Shown here: one piece after another, positions 5,598-9,300 of the stretch | Layout of the letters: every line of letters starts with the position of its first letter | Position numbering within the stretch: the first letter of the stretch is position 1 | DNA from: AV17 sp046262735 | GTDB taxonomy: Bacteria > Verrucomicrobiota > Verrucomicrobiia > Chthoniobacterales > UBA10450 | NCBI GenBank assembly: GCA_046262735.1 | Contig: JBHEMD010000159.1 | Coordinates: 1-9,300, forward strand | DNA length: 9,300 bases | Reading direction: 5' to 3' | Program-made: the position numbers and the translations under genes | Notes under the pieces: generated by a model | What the model was told of the DNA's origin: nothing | What the model saw: only the letters and a program-made list of their open reading frames with translations | The model's database searches: none

Positions 5598-8122
5598 TGA
5601 GCAGTGCGATCGTTCCAACGCTGGGAGCAGTAGCGCTGCAGTTGATTCTCGGACTGGCTGTCTTCCATGCCAATCCAAAGCGCCGGCTCAACCAGTGTTT
5701 CTTGCTTTTGTCAGTGGCAATGGTGGGGTGGCTCGCATCGGTTCATTTCGCGCTGACGGCCACAAGCGCGACTGTGGCCGAACTCTCGATCCGGCAAGCT
5801 TCGGTCGCTGGCGCGCTCTACGTGTCCATGTTGAATCTTTTGCGGCTTGCGGTCCGGGACCGAGACCTGAGTTGGCGTGATATTCTCACTCGTTCCCGCA
5901 TATGGCTCATCGCTACCGCCGGCGTCGTCATCCTTTGCCAGACCAGCTTTTTTCTAAAGGCAGCGACGATTCCCACCCCGGTCGGGTCGGCGCCCCCCGT
6001 TGCGTTGTATGGAAACGGGATTTTTGTCTACATCGCTTTTTTCGTCGCCACGATCGTCGCGCTGATTGTCTCTACGTGGCGCGATTTGCGAAACACCACT
6101 GGCGGCGAACACGCGGAGCTGGCCTTCATTCTGATCGGTGGACTGACGGCGATGACCTTCCCAGTGCTTCTGTCTTTCTTACTCGGTCTCTTCATCGAGC
6201 CAGAGCGATTGCTCTGGTTCGCGCCTTTCCGCGTATTCTTCTTCAGCTTGGTGGTGGCCTATGGCATCGCGACCCGAAAAATCATGGAAGTGGGCCTGTT
6301 CTTCCGGCGCGGGTTATCTTATGCCCTTCTTACCGCTTATCTTTTGGCCCTTTACGGTCTGGTGTGGTGGCTCGTCTTCTCTGTTTTCGAGCCGCAAATG
6401 CCGGGCGCGGCGAAGACCCTTGCCCATGTCGTTTCCGCCATAGTCGTGGCCTTCGCCATGGCTCCCGCCCGTGGAGTTTCGCAGGGTCTGGCTGATAAAC
6501 TTTTTCTTGGCACCCGGCGCCTCGACTTTCGTTCAACTATGAGCGAAGCCGCATCCATTTTGAAATCCGTCACCACTTTGCAGGATTTGTTGGGGCGTTT
6601 TGCCAAGACGATCGCCGGCGCTGTTGGGACTGATAAAGTGTTTGTCCTGCTTCCCGACCACAACGCTTTCTCCCAGCAGTATCCGCCCCCGTCTGCAGAA
6701 CTTACCAAGCCGAACCTGGTTCTGCGCAGAGACGACCCCATAATTCAGTACCTTGAAGCCTATCGAGAAACGCTCGTTCTCGATGAATTGCACCGGATGC
6801 GGCAGACCCCGGAATTGGAAGCCTGCGAGAAGCAAATGGCTTCGCTCCAGGTCGCCGTGGCCATGGGCATTTTTGCGCGCGAACACCTCGCCGGCGTGAT
6901 GTTTTTGGGCTCGCGTCTCTCAGGACGCATCTACGGGAGCATTGAACAGAATGCGCTGCAGGTCCTCTGCGGACAGCTCGCCATTGCAATCGACAACGCC
7001 CAGCTCTTCACGGAAGTCCAAAACGCGAAAATTTATAATGAAATTCTGCTCCAGAATCTGACCACCGGCGTCATCGCGGTCAGCGCCGAAGACGACATCA
7101 CGGTATTCAACAATGAAGCGGAGCAGATTATCGGAGTGAAAGCGGAGGAGCTCCTCAATCGCTCGATCGATTCTTTACCTGCTTCCCTTCGCGACATGGT
7201 GCGCGAGACGCTGAAATCGGGCCAGCGCCAGGAAGGGCGCGAATTGATTCTTCCCTCCGGCGATCACAACGCCGTCGTCCGCGCCAGCAGTTCCATCTTT
7301 CATGGGGAACAGGCCGTCGTGCTCGGTGCTCTGGTGGTCCTTACCGACATCACCGCTTTGAAGCGGCTCGAATTACAGATTCGCCGCAGCGACCGGCTCG
7401 CGAGTCTCGGGACACTCTCCGCCGGGATGGCGCACGAAATCAAGAACCCGCTCGTTTCGATCAAGACCTTCGCGCAGTTGCTGCCGGAGCGTTATCAGGA
7501 TTCGGATTTCCGCGACACCTTCTCGAACCTGATCGGGCACGAAATCGATCGGATCGATTCGCTCGTGAACCAGCTTCTCCGCTTCGCCCGTCCGGCCAAG
7601 CCGGTGCTCAAGCCGATGCACGTCCACGACGTTTTGGAAAAATCGCTCCAGCTCGTCGGCCACCGGCTTTACCAAAAAGAAATCAAATTGACTCGTTCCT
7701 GGGAAGCCGACGTGGATACTATCCGGGCGGATGCCGACCAGCTCGAACAAGTTTTTCTCAACTTTTTCCTCAACGCGATGGACGCCATGAATCGCGGCGG
7801 CGAATTGCGCGTGGTCACGGAAATTCACCCGGCGACCGAATGGGTGGCCGCGATTTCCGGAACGAACGGCGATTCGCACGAAGTTTTGCGCGTCACGATT
7901 CGTGACGATGGTGAAGGCATTCGGAAAGAAGACATCCCGCACGTGTTCGATCCGTTCTTCACCACGAAGGATTACGGAACCGGACTCGGGTTATCCGTCG
8001 TGCACGGCATCATCCAGGAACACGGCGGACAGATTGAGGTTGAAAGCGAACTGAAGCAAGGGACGGCCTTCCACATTCTGTTACCGCTGGTGCGCTTCGC
8101 GCGGGAGGTTGCCGCGGCATGA
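5597..8122 (+). CDS. Multi-pass membrane sensor histidine kinase (7TM-like, GAF, PAS, HisKA, HATPase_c)
   Basis: An 841-aa membrane sensor kinase. The first ~290 residues contain about eight to nine hydrophobic segments (roughly 9-25, 34-57, 64-85, 101-121, 139-160, 175-200, 208-226, 239-262, 274-291), like the His_kinase_N_7TM-type inputs of PrsK-like kinases. Then come a linker (about 292-325), GAF (about 325-470), PAS (about 480-590, GVIAVSAEDDITVFNNEAEQI) and HisKA with phosphoacceptor H613 in AGMAHEIKNPL. HATPase_c has N-box NFFLNAMDAM (N722/N726), DDGEG (770-774), FDPFF (784-788) and GTGLGL (794-799). All kinase motifs are intact, in NtrB/AtoS-like style. The ligand is unknown; the membrane region suggests an apolar or envelope signal. 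The start is ATG 5597-5599, sharing its A with the TAA of the ketosynthase gene; an upstream in-frame ATG at 5477 would lie inside that gene and adds unlikely sequence before the first membrane helix. No Shine-Dalgarno is seen, so translational coupling is likely. Its stop overlaps the next sensor gene (ATGA). Confidence 0.93.
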   Translation: MSSAIVPTLGAVALQLILGLAVFHANPKRRLNQCFLLLSVAMVGWLASVHFALTATSATVAELSIRQASVAGALYVSMLNLLRLAVRDRDLSWRDILTRSRIWLIATAGVVILCQTSFFLKAATIPTPVGSAPPVALYGNGIFVYIAFFVATIVALIVSTWRDLRNTTGGEHAELAFILIGGLTAMTFPVLLSFLLGLFIEPERLLWFAPFRVFFFSLVVAYGIATRKIMEVGLFFRRGLSYALLTAYLLALYGLVWWLVFSVFEPQMPGAAKTLAHVVSAIVVAFAMAPARGVSQGLADKLFLGTRRLDFRSTMSEAASILKSVTTLQDLLGRFAKTIAGAVGTDKVFVLLPDHNAFSQQYPPPSAELTKPNLVLRRDDPIIQYLEAYRETLVLDELHRMRQTPELEACEKQMASLQVAVAMGIFAREHLAGVMFLGSRLSGRIYGSIEQNALQVLCGQLAIAIDNAQLFTEVQNAKIYNEILLQNLTTGVIAVSAEDDITVFNNEAEQIIGVKAEELLNRSIDSLPASLRDMVRETLKSGQRQEGRELILPSGDHNAVVRASSSIFHGEQAVVLGALVVLTDITALKRLELQIRRSDRLASLGTLSAGMAHEIKNPLVSIKTFAQLLPERYQDSDFRDTFSNLIGHEIDRIDSLVNQLLRFARPAKPVLKPMHVHDVLEKSLQLVGHRLYQKEIKLTRSWEADVDTIRADADQLEQVFLNFFLNAMDAMNRGGELRVVTEIHPATEWVAAISGTNGDSHEVLRVTIRDDGEGIRKEDIPHVFDPFFTTKDYGTGLGLSVVHGIIQEHGGQIEVESELKQGTAFHILLPLVRFAREVAAA
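8103..8108 (+). promoter_or_regulatory. Ribosome binding site for the second sensor gene
   Basis: GGGAGG lies 10 nt before the ATG at 8119, inside the last codons of the upstream kinase gene. It is the only clear Shine-Dalgarno-like site in the window. It supports the ATG that overlaps the upstream TGA as the true start, and suggests re-initiation rather than read-through. Confidence 0.55.
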
Positions 8123-9300
8123 TTTCGTCCCCCCCTATTTGCATCCTCTACTCGCAGGATGCCGACTTCGTGCGCCGCATGAAGGCGTTCCTGAGCGCTA
8201 TCGCGCAGGTCCGCCATGTCAGCTCGCCGGACCGGCTCGATGCCGTGCTGCAACAAAACAGCCCGGCCATTCTCCTGCTGGATTTGCGCGCGAAGGAAGG
8301 GCGCGATTTGGCCGAGCAAATTGAGGCGGCGCTTCCCGATATTCTCGTGATTGCTCTTGGCACTCCGCGATCCGAGCCGCTCCGTGAACTGGAGAATTCC
8401 GGCATTTATGCAGCGGAAGATTTGCACATAGATCGGCGCCGGCTTCAGGCTTTGGTCATGCGCGGGTTCGATCATTTGCGCGTGCTCCAGGAAAATCGCG
8501 ACTTGCGCGAGCAAGCCATCACGCCGTATGCGCCGGAGCCAGCCCATCGCCTGGAGGCACCAGGCGAACGCCGCGACCATTCTCTGCCGCTACTGCGATT
8601 CCCCCGCGTGTTCCGCCGGTTCGATAACGTGGAGGCGTTGCTGGCCAACGTTGCGGAAAGTGTTGCGGATGCGACCGGCATAGGACGCGTCGGGATTTTC
8701 TCGAAGATCCGGCAGGGGGATCGCTACCGGCTCCGGGCCGGCGTGCGGTGCCTCCCCGAGACGTATGACATCGAATACGGCGAACGCGACGCGCTGGTCC
8801 GCTGGTTCGAATTGCATGCCCACCTGATTTTTCGGGCAAACCTGCCGCACGTGGATCCCGCCCAGCGCACGATCATGCGGCGCGCGCTCGATTCCTATGC
8901 GGCGGAAGTGATTGTCCCGCTCCATGCCGCCGGGCGTATCATCGGCTGGATCTTTTTCGGCCATCGAGTGACCGGGCAGCGGTTTGAAGCTGGCGACCTG
9001 GAGGGGTTAATGGCGCTCGGCGAGCACGTCTCGACCGTGTTGGAAAATGCCCTCCTGAACGAAGAAATCACCGTTCAAAAAACTCTCGCCGAGACCCTCT
9101 TGAAGTCGATCCCGCCCGGGATCGTCGCGACAGATGAGGAAGCCAACATCCGGTGGTTCAACCCGACGGCAGAACAGATTTTAGGGGTGAACGCAAACGA
9201 GGCCCTGGACCAGCCGGTCGAGGCGATCGGTGGCAAACTGGCTGTCTTTCTCCGCGAAACTCTCGAGGCACACGAGAACCTCGCGCCCCGGCAGTGGATC
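8119..9300 (+). CDS. Receiver-like/GAF/PAS sensor protein, probable histidine kinase (cut by right window edge)
   Basis: The first 394 residues; the frame is open to base 9300. Residues about 6-125 form a CheY-like receiver fold with beta-strand AILLLDLR carrying D55 as the potential phosphoacceptor. The N-terminal acidic pair is weak (SQDAD, 12-16) and no Lys-Pro motif is recognisable (the matching stretch reads HIDRRRLQ), so this is probably a degenerate or pseudo-receiver. A short charged linker (about 120-160) follows, then a GAF domain (about 165-315, ending EHVSTVLENALL) and a PAS domain (about 325 onward, GIVATDEEANIRWFNPTAEQILGV). The GAF-PAS junction closely resembles that of the membrane kinase upstream (IDNAQLFTEVQ, then FNNEAEQIIGVKAEELL), suggesting origin by duplication. 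HisKA and HATPase_c are expected past the window edge but not seen. No signal peptide or membrane segment is present, so it is cytoplasmic. The ATG overlaps the upstream TGA (ATGA), with GGGAGG 10 nt before it. Confidence 0.85.
   Translation, partial: MISSPPICILYSQDADFVRRMKAFLSAIAQVRHVSSPDRLDAVLQQNSPAILLLDLRAKEGRDLAEQIEAALPDILVIALGTPRSEPLRELENSGIYAAEDLHIDRRRLQALVMRGFDHLRVLQENRDLREQAITPYAPEPAHRLEAPGERRDHSLPLLRFPRVFRRFDNVEALLANVAESVADATGIGRVGIFSKIRQGDRYRLRAGVRCLPETYDIEYGERDALVRWFELHAHLIFRANLPHVDPAQRTIMRRALDSYAAEVIVPLHAAGRIIGWIFFGHRVTGQRFEAGDLEGLMALGEHVSTVLENALLNEEITVQKTLAETLLKSIPPGIVATDEEANIRWFNPTAEQILGVNANEALDQPVEAIGGKLAVFLRETLEAHENLAPRQWI

Overview
The window is GC-rich bacterial DNA, almost fully coding. 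It holds six genes in two divergently transcribed sets that face away from an AT-richer gap at 4102-4349. GC-rich coding, few Shine-Dalgarno sites, large multi-domain histidine kinases and an actinobacterial/acidobacterial-type LanB-like protein suggest a soil bacterium of the Verrucomicrobiota (Chthoniobacterales/Spartobacteria-like) or Acidobacteriota. This placement is a low-confidence impression, not a measurement. No RNA gene, insertion sequence, CRISPR array or attachment site is visible.

Leftward set (minus strand, read from the gap): (i) a 384-aa protein with an N-terminal receiver domain fused to a histidine kinase core and no DNA-binding output (4101-2947); (ii) an 807-aa LanB-type protein that looks complete but carries only the glutamylation-type 'lantibiotic dehydratase' domain, with no C-terminal elimination domain (2897-474); (iii) the first 159 residues of a ParA/Soj-family ATPase (477-1, running off the left edge). 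Genes ii and iii overlap in an ATGA, and i and ii are 49 bp apart, so the three look like one transcription unit.

Rightward set (plus strand): (iv) a FabF-like ketosynthase that keeps the active-site Cys but has Tyr and Asn where the two catalytic His residues are expected (4350-5597); (v) an 841-aa membrane histidine kinase with a multi-pass N-terminus, GAF, PAS and HisKA/HATPase_c domains (5597-8122); (vi) the first 394 residues of a second sensor protein with a receiver-like domain, GAF and PAS, running off the right edge (8119-9300). Stop and start codons overlap at both junctions (TAATG and ATGA), so iv-v-vi are almost certainly one operon and probably translationally coupled.

Taken together, the locus pairs three two-component signalling proteins with two enzyme-like proteins from natural-product families, a LanB-like protein and a non-canonical ketosynthase, around a shared control region with direct and inverted repeats. 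No precursor peptide, acyl carrier protein, transporter or DNA-binding regulator lies inside the window. A joint pathway is therefore a hypothesis; the direct observations are the gene fusions, the active-site substitutions and the tight gene coupling.
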